From Chloroflexota bacterium (GTDB taxonomy: Bacteria > Chloroflexota > Anaerolineae > Ardenticatenales > JAADHH01), in NCBI GenBank assembly GCA_013151955.1, contig JAADHH010000074.1:1-42248 (forward strand): a DNA stretch of 42,248 nt, given 5' to 3'. Positions 26,327-34,587 of the stretch are shown one piece after another; position 1 is the first letter of the stretch, and the number at the start of each line of letters is the position of its first letter. The notes under the pieces are model-generated. The model ran no database searches, was not told the origin of the DNA, and saw only the letters and a program-made list of their open reading frames with translations. The translations under genes and the position numbers were made by a program.

Positions 26327-27214
26327 TCACGTATTCAACGTCCAATCGTACGCTCTGTGCGCGAATTCAATACGGTCCCCTTGCGCCGCAATCCAGCGAT
26401 GGCGTTCACCATCCTCCGGCAGATAGCGCAAAAGGAGAGAGTGCAGGCCCGGCTGCCCTCCGAAGTCGCCGGCATACCAGTGAAAAATCGAAGAAAGTCG
26501 CACAACGCCGGCATCCTCGTCCACCTCGACATCCGCATCCACAAAGTTTTGGGCGGCCAGGTCCAATTGGTCGTGAATCCTTTCCGCATCATAGACTCCG
26601 ACGGGAGGACACGAACGGCTGGCACAATTGAGCGCAAAATGGATGCGCGGGTCTGGTTGCGGCATGACCCAGGCAGCACGCGGATCGGTCGAGGCGAAGT
26701 GCGGCCCCGGCACGTAGGGGTTTCCACGGTTGCTGCGCAAGATGCCCTGTTCGATATCCTCGCAACTAAAACGATGCCCGCCGACCTCATAGGCGGCACG
26801 ACGAAAGAATCGAAACAGGCCAAACCGCTCTTCCGTGACGCTCTCCTGCACATCGAAAGCGATGACCGCATCGATCACCAGCGCATTATAAAGGTTGATC
26901 CAGAATGCAAGTCGTTCTTCCCGGGTCGTGAGCGTGGTTAAATCCAGGTTGCGCAATTGCGGCGTACAGGCAGTACGGTACATCGCATAAGCGTCACTCT
27001 CACGAAGGAGGCTGTAGTTCACGTGACGGCCGGGAGCGTCCATGGCCTCGGCTTTGAACGCATTGACCGCGCGTTTCAGCTCGGCCGAGAGCGCTTCCCC
27101 AGAGGGAGAGCCTTCCGGTGACGGTGCCCTGTTCAGCACTTCTTCTGCGCGCACGCCCAGCAGGGTGTTCAACAAACGCTCTCGCCCGGCGATCAGGTTG
27201 TCAATCAGTGTCAT
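26327..27214 (-). CDS. DUF547 domain protein
   Basis: 295 aa. The DUF547 core is clear: LAFWINLYNALVIDAV at ~115-130, then HFALNCASRSCPPVGVYDAERI with two conserved Cys near residues 195-200. The function of the family is unknown. No signal peptide is visible. AGGAGG precedes the ATG by 4 bases and lies in the 8-nt gap after the stop of the AhpD-like gene. That tight spacing only makes sense if the AhpD-like frame is translated through its internal TGA to 27223. Confidence 0.88.
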   Translation of the reverse strand: MTLIDNLIAGRERLLNTLLGVRAEEVLNRAPSPEGSPSGEALSAELKRAVNAFKAEAMDAPGRHVNYSLLRESDAYAMYRTACTPQLRNLDLTTLTTREERLAFWINLYNALVIDAVIAFDVQESVTEERFGLFRFFRRAAYEVGGHRFSCEDIEQGILRSNRGNPYVPGPHFASTDPRAAWVMPQPDPRIHFALNCASRSCPPVGVYDAERIHDQLDLAAQNFVDADVEVDEDAGVVRLSSIFHWYAGDFGGQPGLHSLLLRYLPEDGERHRWIAAQGDRIEFAHRAYDWTLNT

Positions 27215-27222
27215 TCGTCCTC

Positions 27223-27771
27223 CTAATAATCCTCCAGCGAGACGCCCAAACCATCGGCCAGCCGGTTCACATAGGCAAAGTAAGCGGTGATCTGGGCGAT
27301 GTCCAGGATGGCGTGGTCGCCGAAGCCGGCCAACCGCAACGTCTCCACGTCGGCCTCCACGACATCGGCCGGCGTACGGGTCAGCTTCGCCACATAGCCG
27401 AGCATGACCCGGTCCGCGCTGCTGAGGGGAGCGCGGGTGTAATCTTCCTTGAGTTGCGCGACCAGCGCATCGTCACGTGTAACCCTACGGAGAGCCTCCC
27501 CGTGGTGGGTGATTCAGTAGCGACAATGGTTCAATGTTGATACCACCAGGCCGATCATCTCCCGTTGATAGCGCTTGAGTGGAGACGGGCCAAACATCAG
27601 GGTATGATACAGGGCACGGTGGTCGAGCATGGACTGCGGGTTCAGGCTGTGAATCTTCATGATGTTTGCCGCCCGCCCGGTCCGCGGATCAGCACACAAG
27701 GCGTAAGCGTCAGACAGCGACTCGGTGGCCTGTTCCTCATCGATCATTTGGATCCAGGCTTTGTTCTTCAT
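27223..27771 (-). CDS. AhpD-like (CMD family) peroxidase-related selenoprotein, TGA read as Sec
   Basis: 182 aa when TGA at 27514-27516 is read as selenocysteine (residue 86). The ORF track splits it into an 85-aa N-terminal piece and an unstarted C-terminal piece in the same frame. The joined protein is a complete alkylhydroperoxidase-like/CMD protein: MKNKAWIQMIDEEQA..., SPLKRYQREMIGLVVSTLNHCRY-U-ITHHGEALRR, then a normal C-terminal half ending SLEDY. The family active site is C-x-x-C-x3-H; here it reads C-R-Y-U-I-T-H, so the TGA is exactly the second redox Cys. A G-rich hairpin follows the TGA. A ribosome site (AGAGGGGG) precedes the ATG. Expected role: redox-relay partner reducing hydroperoxides. 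A simple nonsense mutation is the alternative. Confidence 0.87.
27487..27503 (-). promoter_or_regulatory. Candidate bacterial SECIS hairpin in the AhpD-like gene
   Basis: Downstream of the TGA the RNA folds ACGGGGA-GGC-TCTCCGT: a 7-bp stem with one G-U pair and a GGC loop. The first loop G is nucleotide 18 after UGA. Bacterial SECIS elements place a G-bearing apical loop roughly 16-37 nt after UGA, so position and loop both fit. Confidence 0.6.
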
Positions 27772-27836
27772 GGCTTTGCCCCCTCTCTCTTGATGGTTTT
27801 GTCAAATTCGTACAACTTGTGGCAGCTTCTCACTGC

Positions 27837-28385
27837 TCACGGAGCGGTTGCCAACTCCTGTAAACGGGCCAACAAGGCGGATACCGGAGGCCGGTCGGTG
27901 GGGTCGTGGCTGCGGTAGGCCAGGCGCACGATTCCGGTCGTGTCCACGATGAAATCGCCACCGAGTTGCGTGGAGTCTCCCTGAACGCCCCGCCAACGGC
28001 GGCCGGCACGCATGAGCTGTACGTACCGCCATGTCGTCCGCAGATTCCAAGAGCGCAGCCAGGAGCGTTCCAGCCCATAGGCACGATACACCTGCCGCTC
28101 CTCGTCCAGCAAGACGGGGAACGATACCCCTGTTTCCTCCAGCCAGGCATGGGCCAGCGGCGAAGAGCCAAAGGTAACCACCAAGACAGAAACGTTCAGT
28201 TTGAGGAGTTCGTCTTCCTGTTGGCGCAACTGCGCCACATGCTCGCGGCAGGGCAGTCAGCCAAGGTGGCGAAGAAACACCAGCAGGGCATTGTGCCCTC
28301 CCTGCAAGGTATCGTCCAGCGAGACGGCCCGGCCGTCCACGTCTGGTAATGAGAATCTGGGGGCCTGGTCGCCGGCCTCAATCAT
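27837..28385 (-). CDS. Peroxiredoxin-like (AhpC-TSA_2) selenoprotein, TGA read as Sec
   Basis: 182 aa when TGA at 28257-28259 is Sec (residue 43). The real start is the ATG at 28385 behind AAGGAG (7-base spacer), not the internal GTG of the ORF track. The 42 residues before the TGA form a normal peroxiredoxin N-terminus (MIEAGDQAPRFSLPDVDGR...NALLVFLRHLG). Then comes U-LPC-REHVAQLRQ and the rest of the thioredoxin fold (VVTFGSSP, GVSFPVLLDEERQVYRAYGL, GGDFIVDTTG). Relatives have GCxxC here, so TGA replaces the first redox Cys, giving U-x-x-C. It is probably the first gene of the operon, 65 nt before the AhpD-like gene. Confidence 0.88.
28230..28256 (-). promoter_or_regulatory. Candidate SECIS hairpin in the peroxiredoxin-like gene
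   Basis: Directly after the TGA: CTGC-(CCT)-GCCGC-GAGCAT-GTGGC-GCAG, a 9-bp stem with a 3-base bulge and a loop beginning with G. The loop starts at nucleotide 13 after UGA, somewhat closer than typical, so the exact fold is uncertain. Confidence 0.45.
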
Positions 28386-28451
28386 GGCGCATCTCCTTTA
28401 CTTGTGGTTGAACGAAGACATCAAGATACGCAATCCTGACGTTGTCGAGGG

Positions 28452-28466
28452 CAGGTATCTTACCTG
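28452..28466. promoter_or_regulatory. 15-bp palindrome upstream of the selenoprotein operon
   Basis: CAGGTA-TCT-TACCTG, a perfect 6-3-6 inverted repeat ~70 bp before the peroxiredoxin start. It could be an operator for a dimeric regulator. No clear sigma-A promoter hexamers lie beside it, so this is tentative. Confidence 0.35.
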
Positions 28467-28469
28467 TTT

Positions 28470-28555
28470 CGCGTTTTGGGTTTCGAGTGGCGTGTTGCGT
28501 GTTGCGTGTTGCGTATTCCGTCGCTCGACGCTCCCCGCCCCACGCTCGACGCCAT
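28470..28555. repeat. GCGTGTTGCGT low-complexity repeat, second site
   Basis: GTTGCGTGTTGCGTGTTGCGT followed by CGCTCGACGCTCCCCGCCCC, related to the repeats at 12853-12960 and 2476-2565. It begins with GCGTTTTGGGTT, echoing the R2 end. It is non-coding on both strands. Confidence 0.55.
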
Positions 28556-28602
28556 TTTCACCCCTGGTGGCGCGCGCGCAGCAGCGCGCATGGTTATTTG
28601 CT

Positions 28603-28642
28603 AACAAAACAACGAGAGGTCGGGACAAAAACCTCTCGTTGT
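28603..28642 (-). terminator. Terminator of the 28841-29377 gene
   Basis: A perfect 12-bp stem ACAACGAGAGGT / ACCTCTCGTTGT with a 10-base loop, followed on the minus strand by TTTGTT. It lies ~200 nt beyond the stop codon. Confidence 0.65.
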
Positions 28643-28705
28643 CATTCCAACGCCTCGCTCTACCTATCTGTACCGTCGCCAATCTTTCCTGTCCCTATGA
28701 GAGTA

Positions 28706-28860
28706 ACCCTGTCCTGCGTGGACAGGGAGGGTTTTCTTTGTGCCGCACCAGGCACGAGCAGTTTTCCGACCATGGGGAGCATTCACCCCATGACGAAAGC
28801 CGGATTGAGCCGGCGGCCTACTCTCTCGCAGCCCGTATGGTCACGTATGGGCAACGTTTC
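28706..28860. other. Cluster of five short hairpins, possible structured RNA
   Basis: About 150 bases hold CCCTGTCC/GGACAGGG (followed on + by GGTTTTCTTT), GTGCC/GGCAC, CATGGGG/CCCCATG, GCCGG/CCGGC and GCCCGTA...GGGC in close order. I compared it by eye with common riboswitches, SRP, tmRNA and RNase P and saw no match. It covers most of the 3' untranslated part of the adjacent minus-strand gene. Direction is unknown. Confidence 0.35.
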
Positions 28861-29377
28861 GGAATGCCAGGGAGAGGTCTTCTAACAGGCGTTCCAGCGC
28901 TTCCCAAGTCAAATTGATCGGGACAGCAGTCCTCTGCCTGTTGCCTTTCACCATGCGATATCGGGCAAGAGTCAGCACGCAATGGCCGCTGGCCAGTTGG
29001 TTCGACACGGCCTCGTAATACTCGCGACGCCCATTACGGACTGACGGGCGCGTACTACGGATTTGGGCATAGCCCAACCGTGGTGCGACCTCGACAAGGC
29101 GCAGGGGTTCGAGCAGATAGGTCACGCGGGACACCGTTTCTTCGCCCAAGCGGCCAAGGTCCACCGGCAAAGCGTGGTTGGCCCAGACAACCAAACGGGT
29201 AAACGAACACCCCACGGGCCCCTGATTGCGGATGTCCATTTGCACCCCCAACCCTTCCACCTCGAACACCGAGCTTTCGAAAGGCTGTTGTGCCGAAACG
29301 GCCGGCAAAAATGATTTCCACATCCTGTTTGTCAATATATCAACCGTTTGTCTTCCTGCTGCAATTGTCTCTCTCAT
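28841..29377 (-). CDS. Unrecognised 178-aa protein
   Basis: Not recognised. 178 aa, no TM or signal peptide. The middle has a beta-rich look (SSVFEVEGLGVQMDIRNQGPVGCSFTRLVVW) and the C-terminal half is basic (RPSVRNGRREYYEAVSNQL; ARYRMVKGNRQRT). GAGGTGAAGC precedes the ATG; a second in-frame Met is at residue 19. It is bounded by a strong terminator downstream and a pair of TTAAGTACTTGT boxes upstream, which support a real, separately controlled gene. Confidence 0.62.
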   Translation of the reverse strand: MRETIAAGRQTVDILTNRMWKSFLPAVSAQQPFESSVFEVEGLGVQMDIRNQGPVGCSFTRLVVWANHALPVDLGRLGEETVSRVTYLLEPLRLVEVAPRLGYAQIRSTRPSVRNGRREYYEAVSNQLASGHCVLTLARYRMVKGNRQRTAVPINLTWEALERLLEDLSLAFRNVAHT

Positions 29378-29427
29378 GCTTCACCTCGCTCGCCATTCGC
29401 TATTCCACCGACGATTTCCAGAACGAT

Positions 29428-29492
29428 TAAGTACTTGTACTATGCTTTTCGGCTCTTCCCCCTGTGTTGCTTGATAGCTCTTTAGTACTTGT
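29428..29492 (-). promoter_or_regulatory. Pair of TTAAGTACTTGT boxes 53 bp apart
   Basis: TTAAGTACTTGT (29428-29439) and TTTAGTACTTGT (29481-29492) are direct repeats with one difference, each centred on palindromic AGTACT. They are 53 bp apart (about five helical turns), upstream of the 178-aa gene. This is a candidate operator pair; the regulator is unknown. Confidence 0.4.
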
Positions 29493-29513
29493 TTCCGACA
29501 CCAGGTTCTATGC

Positions 29514-29645
29514 ATTGTCCGAGACTTCGCTCAGAAAATGTGGCCCCTGACGGTGCAGTTGACAAAAGGGCAGGGGACACAGATTTTCCGATAATTTTTG
29601 CCTGAAATCCGTGTTTCTCTGTGAGAATCTGTGTCTTAATAAGAA
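29514..29645 (-). repeat. Interspersed repeat R1, copy C (diverged)
   Basis: Minus orientation: ACACAGATTCTCACAGAGAAAC ... CTTTTGTCAACTGCACCGTC ... GCGAAGTCTCGGACAATGCATAG. It is shorter than copies A and B (internal deletion). It occupies most of the gap between spoVR and the 178-aa gene. Confidence 0.78.
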
Positions 29646-29670
29646 GAAAACAGACCTCTCCGACAAGCTG

Positions 29671-31158
29671 CTAGCCAATCTTACGTAGCGCATGTTCGCG
29701 TCCGTTGTAGGAGAGCAGCCGGCGAGTCCCATCCAGTGTAGTTTCCAGATAAACGGGACGAGACCAAATTTGGAAGAGATTCGCCAAAGTATCCCGGCCA
29801 TAGGTTATATCCAGGTCCACGCCATCATGTTTATGATGAAGATACAACTCTCCCCGGTTCCGAAAGTTCGCGTCCTGCACTTCGATTACGGGCTGGCCAC
29901 GGTTTGTCAATGAACGCAGCAACTGACTCTTGATCCTCTGAAATTCACGAGAGTCGATCTCGTAGTAGCCGGTTCGCTCATTGAACTTATAGGCAAAGAG
30001 CTTGTAGCGCAGACAGAACTCTTCTGTAAGGAAGGTATCAATGAAGCCGAGATCGTTGTAAATTCGGCGCACTTCGAAGATTTTCTCCCGCCCCAGGCCA
30101 AGTTTTTGGTCCCACGTAGCTTTTACGGCTCGATCATCACACGCCTCGTACTCCCGGCCAAATTGGCCCTTGTTCCAACGGTCTTCGATGTCCCGATACA
30201 ACTCCAGGCCGATTTTGTAGGGATTGATGCGATGGGGATTCATGGCTACGGTGCCTGCGTGATGGTCGGCATAATCCACCACCTCCGCCGGCTCCATGAC
30301 CCCCGACTGAGTCATGATCGTCGTATGCCAATAGCTTGCCCAGCCTTCGTTCATGATTTTGGTCATCGCCTGGGGTGCGAAGTAATAGGCCTCTTCGCGA
30401 ATGATGGCCAGGATATCCTGCTGCCAGGGGTCCAGGGGAGCATGATTCAAGAGAAAGAGGAGAACGTCCTGCTGCGGTTGCGCGGGGAACTTTTGCTTGC
30501 GTGCTTTGGCCTCTTCAGCTTGCCGGCGCGCATCTTCTCGCAGTTCTGCCGGGGGGTTGATGAAACGATCCATGTACCCTTTGCTGGGCAGTCGCGCAGG
30601 CTGCGGCGTTTCGCCTTCCTCGTTCGTTTCTTCCGGCGGATGTGCCGGTTGTTTCACGTAAGCGGCGTGTACATCAATCAGGTTATCCAGGGAGAGGCAA
30701 GTATCTATGAATTCCTCCACTTCTTCCAACCCATACCGGTCGATAAACTGGCGGACACGGGTGGCATGATTCGCCATCTCGTCCATCATCTTGCGGTTTG
30801 TCGGTGCAAACCAGAAATTTTTCTTGAAGAAATCGGCGTGCGCATAGACATGGGCCATGACGATCTTTTGATCTATCGTTGCGTTGCTCTTCAGCAGATA
30901 GGCATAGCAGGGATCGTTGTTGATGACCATCTCGTAAATCCGGTGCAATCCATACGCATAACTTTTGCGCATACGCTCGAACTCCATGCCGAAGCGCCAG
31001 TGGGGATAGCGCGTGGGGAAGCCCATGTAGGAAGCGACCTCGTTCATCTGGTGAAAATCGAGCACCTCGAAAATGACTTCGAAGAAGTCAAGGCCGTATT
31101 CCAGGGCCTGCGCACGAATCCGATCTCGCTCTTTCGCCAGTTCTTTGGGCAATGCCAT
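29671..31158 (-). CDS. spoVR: SpoVR-family protein
   Basis: 495 aa, the usual family length. Characteristic segments are present: YGLDFFEVIFEVLDFHQMNEVASYMGFPTRYPHWRFGMEFERM, INNDPCYAYLLKSN, MAHVYAHADFFKKN, EGWASYWH, and NPYKIGLELYRDIEDRW. The biochemical role is unknown; in Bacillus it affects spore cortex, and in enterobacteria the orthologue YcgB is a stationary-phase protein acting with YeaG/YeaH. Here it is the third gene of the prkA-yeaH-spoVR operon, 6 nt after yeaH. No sporulation gene is in the window, so a stress role is more likely than sporulation. Confidence 0.95.
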   Translation of the reverse strand: MALPKELAKERDRIRAQALEYGLDFFEVIFEVLDFHQMNEVASYMGFPTRYPHWRFGMEFERMRKSYAYGLHRIYEMVINNDPCYAYLLKSNATIDQKIVMAHVYAHADFFKKNFWFAPTNRKMMDEMANHATRVRQFIDRYGLEEVEEFIDTCLSLDNLIDVHAAYVKQPAHPPEETNEEGETPQPARLPSKGYMDRFINPPAELREDARRQAEEAKARKQKFPAQPQQDVLLFLLNHAPLDPWQQDILAIIREEAYYFAPQAMTKIMNEGWASYWHTTIMTQSGVMEPAEVVDYADHHAGTVAMNPHRINPYKIGLELYRDIEDRWNKGQFGREYEACDDRAVKATWDQKLGLGREKIFEVRRIYNDLGFIDTFLTEEFCLRYKLFAYKFNERTGYYEIDSREFQRIKSQLLRSLTNRGQPVIEVQDANFRNRGELYLHHKHDGVDLDITYGRDTLANLFQIWSRPVYLETTLDGTRRLLSYNGREHALRKIG

Positions 31159-31164
31159 CTTTCC

Positions 31165-32274
31165 CTACCGCCCTTTGCCAAGGAATTCTTTTATGGAATC
31201 GTAGATTCCGTCGCGGCCATCGATCTCCGAGAGTATGACCTGTTCATGTTCACGGGAGAAGTGATCCTCCAGGTCGTGAATGAACTCGCCACTTCCGTAA
31301 TAACTTTCCACCTGCCCGTAGCAAAACAGATTGGCGCTCGGCAACAGCGTTTCATCCAATATCTTCAAACACTTCTCCGTATCGCCGCCCCCCCAATTGT
31401 CCCCGTCGGAAAAATGGAATGGGTAGATGTTCCACTCGTCAGCGGGGTAATAGCGCGCGATGATTTCTGCGCAAAGGTCATAGGCCGAAGAAATTATCGT
31501 GCCACCGCTCTCCCGCGTGTGAAAGAAGGTCTCGCGATCTACTTCCCTCGCTTCCGCGTCATGGATAATGAACCGCGTTTCCAGATTGCGGTACTGGGAT
31601 TGAAGCCAAGTATCAATCCAAAATGCTTCGATACGCACGATGTCCTTTTGTTCATCGCCCATGCTTCCGGAAACATCCATCATGTAGATCACAACGGCAT
31701 TGCTCTCCGGAAGTTGTACCTCCTTCCACGACCGGTAGCGCTTGTCATCCGGTATGGGGACGATGAGGGGGGCCGAGCTGTTATACGAGCCGCTGCTCAG
31801 TTGCCGTTTGAGCGCTTGTTTGTATGTGCGCTTGAAATGGCGCAAGGATTCCGGCCCCGTGCGTCGGATTCCGCTGTAGCGGTCCTTTTCGCTGGTGATG
31901 TTCTTCTTTCCACGCGGTTCGATCTTGGGCAGTTCCAGCTCTTCGCCCAGGATCTGCGCCAGCTCCTCCAGGGTGAGCTCCACTTCCAAGATGTGTTGGC
32001 CGGGTTGGTCTCCCGCTTTCCCCATGCCGGCATCGTCCTGGCCGCGCCCAATCGGGGTACCCTTTTCACCATCGCCTTGCCCTACGCCGCCACCTTTGCG
32101 TTGGCCAAAGCGGAAGTGAGGTATTTCCACCTGAGGGATCGGGATGCTCACCAGGTTTTTCCCCCGCCGGCCGATTAGCTCGCCACGCGAGATATAGTTG
32201 CGCAGATTCTTGCGTACGTGACCGCGGGCAATCTCGTTGAACCGGCGGGTGTCTCGCTCGATTTTACTGATCAT
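31165..32274 (-). CDS. yeaH: YeaH/DUF444 (UPF0229) family protein
   Basis: 369 aa. The N-terminal part is basic and Gly-rich ([25 protein letters not shown]). The C-terminal half is a von Willebrand A-like domain with a MIDAS-type [19 protein letters not shown]. It is always found with PrkA and SpoVR and is thought to work in the same starvation/stress pathway, with unproven biochemistry. It lies 25 nt after prkA and 6 nt before spoVR. Confidence 0.94.
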   Translation of the reverse strand: MISKIERDTRRFNEIARGHVRKNLRNYISRGELIGRRGKNLVSIPIPQVEIPHFRFGQRKGGGVGQGDGEKGTPIGRGQDDAGMGKAGDQPGQHILEVELTLEELAQILGEELELPKIEPRGKKNITSEKDRYSGIRRTGPESLRHFKRTYKQALKRQLSSGSYNSSAPLIVPIPDDKRYRSWKEVQLPESNAVVIYMMDVSGSMGDEQKDIVRIEAFWIDTWLQSQYRNLETRFIIHDAEAREVDRETFFHTRESGGTIISSAYDLCAEIIARYYPADEWNIYPFHFSDGDNWGGGDTEKCLKILDETLLPSANLFCYGQVESYYGSGEFIHDLEDHFSREHEQVILSEIDGRDGIYDSIKEFLGKGR

Positions 32275-32299
32275 CAGGGTCCTCTTTCCTTGCCGGGTC

Positions 32300-34405
32300 T
32301 CAGGCCGTCTCCCTGTTTTTCACATCCCCTCGCGCAAAGATACTGGCAACGTAATTCAGCACGTCGGTAGCGCAAACCTCACAATAACCAAAGTTGCTCT
32401 TCATGCGACTCTTGACGACGTCTATTTTCTCCTGGGTCTCCTGATCCATAACGCTGGATACCAGACTGGTCAACTTGATAGAATCTTTCTGGTCCTCGAA
32501 GAGTTTCAGTTCCAGCGCCTTCTGCAACCGTGGGTTGGAAGTGTAGTCGAATTTCTTGCCGTCCAAAGCCAACGCGGCGATGTAATTCATGATTTCCCGG
32601 CGGAAGTCATCCTTGCGACTGGCGGGAATGTCTATCTTCTCTTCTACAGAACGCATCAAGCGCTCGTCTGGTTCCTCATCCTGGCCGGTGAACCGGTTTC
32701 GGACTCTCTCGTGCTGGGTATAGGCCCGGACGTTGTCGATGTAGTTTGCGGCCAGGCGCTTTATGGCTTCCTCGTCAGCGGTTATTGCGCGCTGCACCTC
32801 GTTCTTCACAATGTCTTCGTATTCTTCCTTGACGACGGCCAACAGTTCACGATACCGGAGGCGGGTGTTTTCGTTGCTGATGAGGGCATGATGCTTCAAC
32901 CCCTCCTCCAATTCTGTCAAGACCATGAAAGGGTTGACGCACCCATCGGGGTAACGTTCATCTACCGTTTCGTGATCGCCACTTCCATCGAAGTTTACCA
33001 GCGCATTGGAAATCTTATCCTGAATATAGCGTGGCGAGATACCGTCCAACCCTTCCCGCTTAGCTTCCTCGCGCAATTCCCGGACGCTGTCGTCGGTAAA
33101 GCCGCGCAGCGCTTTGCCGTCATAGAGTTTGAGTTTCTGCATCAGGGTGAGGCCGGCGTGTTTCGGCTCTTCCAGACGAGTGAGCACGGCCCACATGGCC
33201 GCTATCTGCAGGACATGGGGGGCAATATGCTTGCCGACGATCCGGTCTTGCAGGAAATCTTTTTCGTAAATCTGAACCTCGTCGCCGAGGCGCGTGATGT
33301 ATGGAATGTCAATCTTGACCGTGCGATCGCGCAGAGCTTCCATGTATTCATTGTTCTGTAGCCTGCGATACTCCGGCTCATTCGTGTGCGCCAGGATCAC
33401 TTCGTCGATGTCCGTCTGGGAAAACTTCTTTGGCTTGATCTTGTGTTCTTGGGAAGCGCCCAGCAAGTCATAGAGGAAGGCCACATCCAGTTTGAGCACT
33501 TCGATGAATTCGATCAGTCCCCGATTGGCGATGTTGAACTCGCCATCGAAGTTGAAGGCGCGCGGGTCCGAGTCGGAGCCATATTCGGCAATCTTACGAT
33601 AGTTGATATCGCCGGTCAGCTCCGTCGAATCTTGATTCTTTTCGTCCTTGGGCTGGAAGGTTCCAATGCCCACTCGATCTTTTTCCGAGATGGCGAGCCG
33701 TTTGACCCGCACATGTTCCACAACCTTCCCCCAGTCACCCTCATATTGCTCCATCAGTTGCCGATAGATGAATCGACAAGCCGGGCACATATCCCCTTCG
33801 ACGACAACATGCTCTTCCTCCGGCAGTTTCGCGTTAAGCTTCTCCAAAACTTGTGCCCGCAACTCGATAGGTATGAGGCGCAAGGGGTCCTCGTGCATGG
33901 GGCAATCGAAATCTTCGCTCTCGGTATGCCACCCAAACGTGTAGAGGGCACCCTCTTCCGTGCGCGAGTAGGCCTCTAATCCCTTTTTGAGCAAGCGAAC
34001 GATGGTACTTTTCGAACTGCCCACGGGGCCATGGAGCAGAAGCACCCGTCGCTCTGTTCCGTAACGACGCGCAGCGGAGTGGAAAGCGTCCACCAAACTC
34101 ATCAAGGACCGGTCCAGACCGAAGATGCCATCCTTGCCATTATCGAGCGGATCATCGAAGAAGTTGTAATGCACAAGACGCTCACGATTCTCTGTATATT
34201 CCCTCGTGCCATGCGACAGAATCATGTCGTAAATGCGCCGGAAGGCGCTGCGTGCCACCCTTGGATTGCGCGCAACAATGTCCAGATATTCCGATAACGA
34301 GCCTTCCCAGTGCTGCTCGCGGAACGCTGTGGTATCCTGTTTTTGCGCAATAAATGCGACCAGCTCTTGTCCCTTAACCCGATTTGCAGTTTTTTTCTTT
34401 GCCAT
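32300..34405 (-). CDS. prkA: PrkA-type serine protein kinase/AAA protein (YeaG)
   Basis: 701 aa. An N-terminal AAA domain with Walker [21 protein letters not shown] (~110-130) precedes the C-terminal PrkA kinase-like domain. [12 protein letters not shown] and [12 protein letters not shown] are family signatures, the latter CxxC-bearing. PrkA was described as a serine kinase, and some homologues as an AAA+ protease; both views exist. GGGAGG lies 7 bases before the ATG. It is the first gene of the prkA-yeaH-spoVR operon. The 5' region contains an attenuator-like hairpin and, ~475 bp upstream, a promoter with four phased repeats. Confidence 0.95.
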   Translation of the reverse strand: MAKKKTANRVKGQELVAFIAQKQDTTAFREQHWEGSLSEYLDIVARNPRVARSAFRRIYDMILSHGTREYTENRERLVHYNFFDDPLDNGKDGIFGLDRSLMSLVDAFHSAARRYGTERRVLLLHGPVGSSKSTIVRLLKKGLEAYSRTEEGALYTFGWHTESEDFDCPMHEDPLRLIPIELRAQVLEKLNAKLPEEEHVVVEGDMCPACRFIYRQLMEQYEGDWGKVVEHVRVKRLAISEKDRVGIGTFQPKDEKNQDSTELTGDINYRKIAEYGSDSDPRAFNFDGEFNIANRGLIEFIEVLKLDVAFLYDLLGASQEHKIKPKKFSQTDIDEVILAHTNEPEYRRLQNNEYMEALRDRTVKIDIPYITRLGDEVQIYEKDFLQDRIVGKHIAPHVLQIAAMWAVLTRLEEPKHAGLTLMQKLKLYDGKALRGFTDDSVRELREEAKREGLDGISPRYIQDKISNALVNFDGSGDHETVDERYPDGCVNPFMVLTELEEGLKHHALISNENTRLRYRELLAVVKEEYEDIVKNEVQRAITADEEAIKRLAANYIDNVRAYTQHERVRNRFTGQDEEPDERLMRSVEEKIDIPASRKDDFRREIMNYIAALALDGKKFDYTSNPRLQKALELKLFEDQKDSIKLTSLVSSVMDQETQEKIDVVKSRMKSNFGYCEVCATDVLNYVASIFARGDVKNRETA

Positions 34406-34550
34406 CGTTTTCCCTCCCCAATCCGTATTCTCTCTTCAAGCAACCTGAGACAGAAAAACCCACCACGACCCGTAAAACGAAGCTAGGACGGATGGGCGAC
34501 AAAGGTCGTTTTTCTATTTGCTGCGATTCATAGCCATCAAAGGTTCTTAT

Positions 34551-34587
34551 AGAAAACAGAAGCCGGCCCGTTCTCTTTGGGTCGGCT
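34551..34587 (-). terminator. Attenuator-like hairpin in the prkA leader
   Basis: Minus strand AGCCGACCC-AAAGAGAAC-GGGCCGGCT followed by TCTGTTTTCT: a 9-bp stem (one G-U) and a T-rich tail between the upstream promoter and prkA. It would stop part of the transcripts or end a short leader RNA. Confidence 0.5.

Noticed and set aside
27223-27405. 60-aa ORF as a separate small gene
   Set aside because: It is the C-terminal part of the AhpD-like protein in the same frame downstream of the TGA, beginning at an internal ATG without a ribosome site.
27223-28385. Both UGA genes as pseudogenes or sequencing errors
   Set aside because: Two neighbouring genes each carry exactly one TGA, both at a redox Cys, with intact frames, ribosome sites and gene spacing. 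Random errors would rarely do this. It is not formally excluded because the Sec machinery is not in the window.
28706-28860. c-di-GMP (GEMM) riboswitch
   Set aside because: GACGAAAGCCGG resembles the GACGCAAAGCC segment, but the CAAACC part, receptor and a downstream sense gene are missing.
30106-32178. 690-aa plus-strand ORF
   Set aside because: Antisense to yeaH and spoVR, both unmistakable on the minus strand. It has no ribosome site and no recognisable domain; it is a GC-driven shadow.
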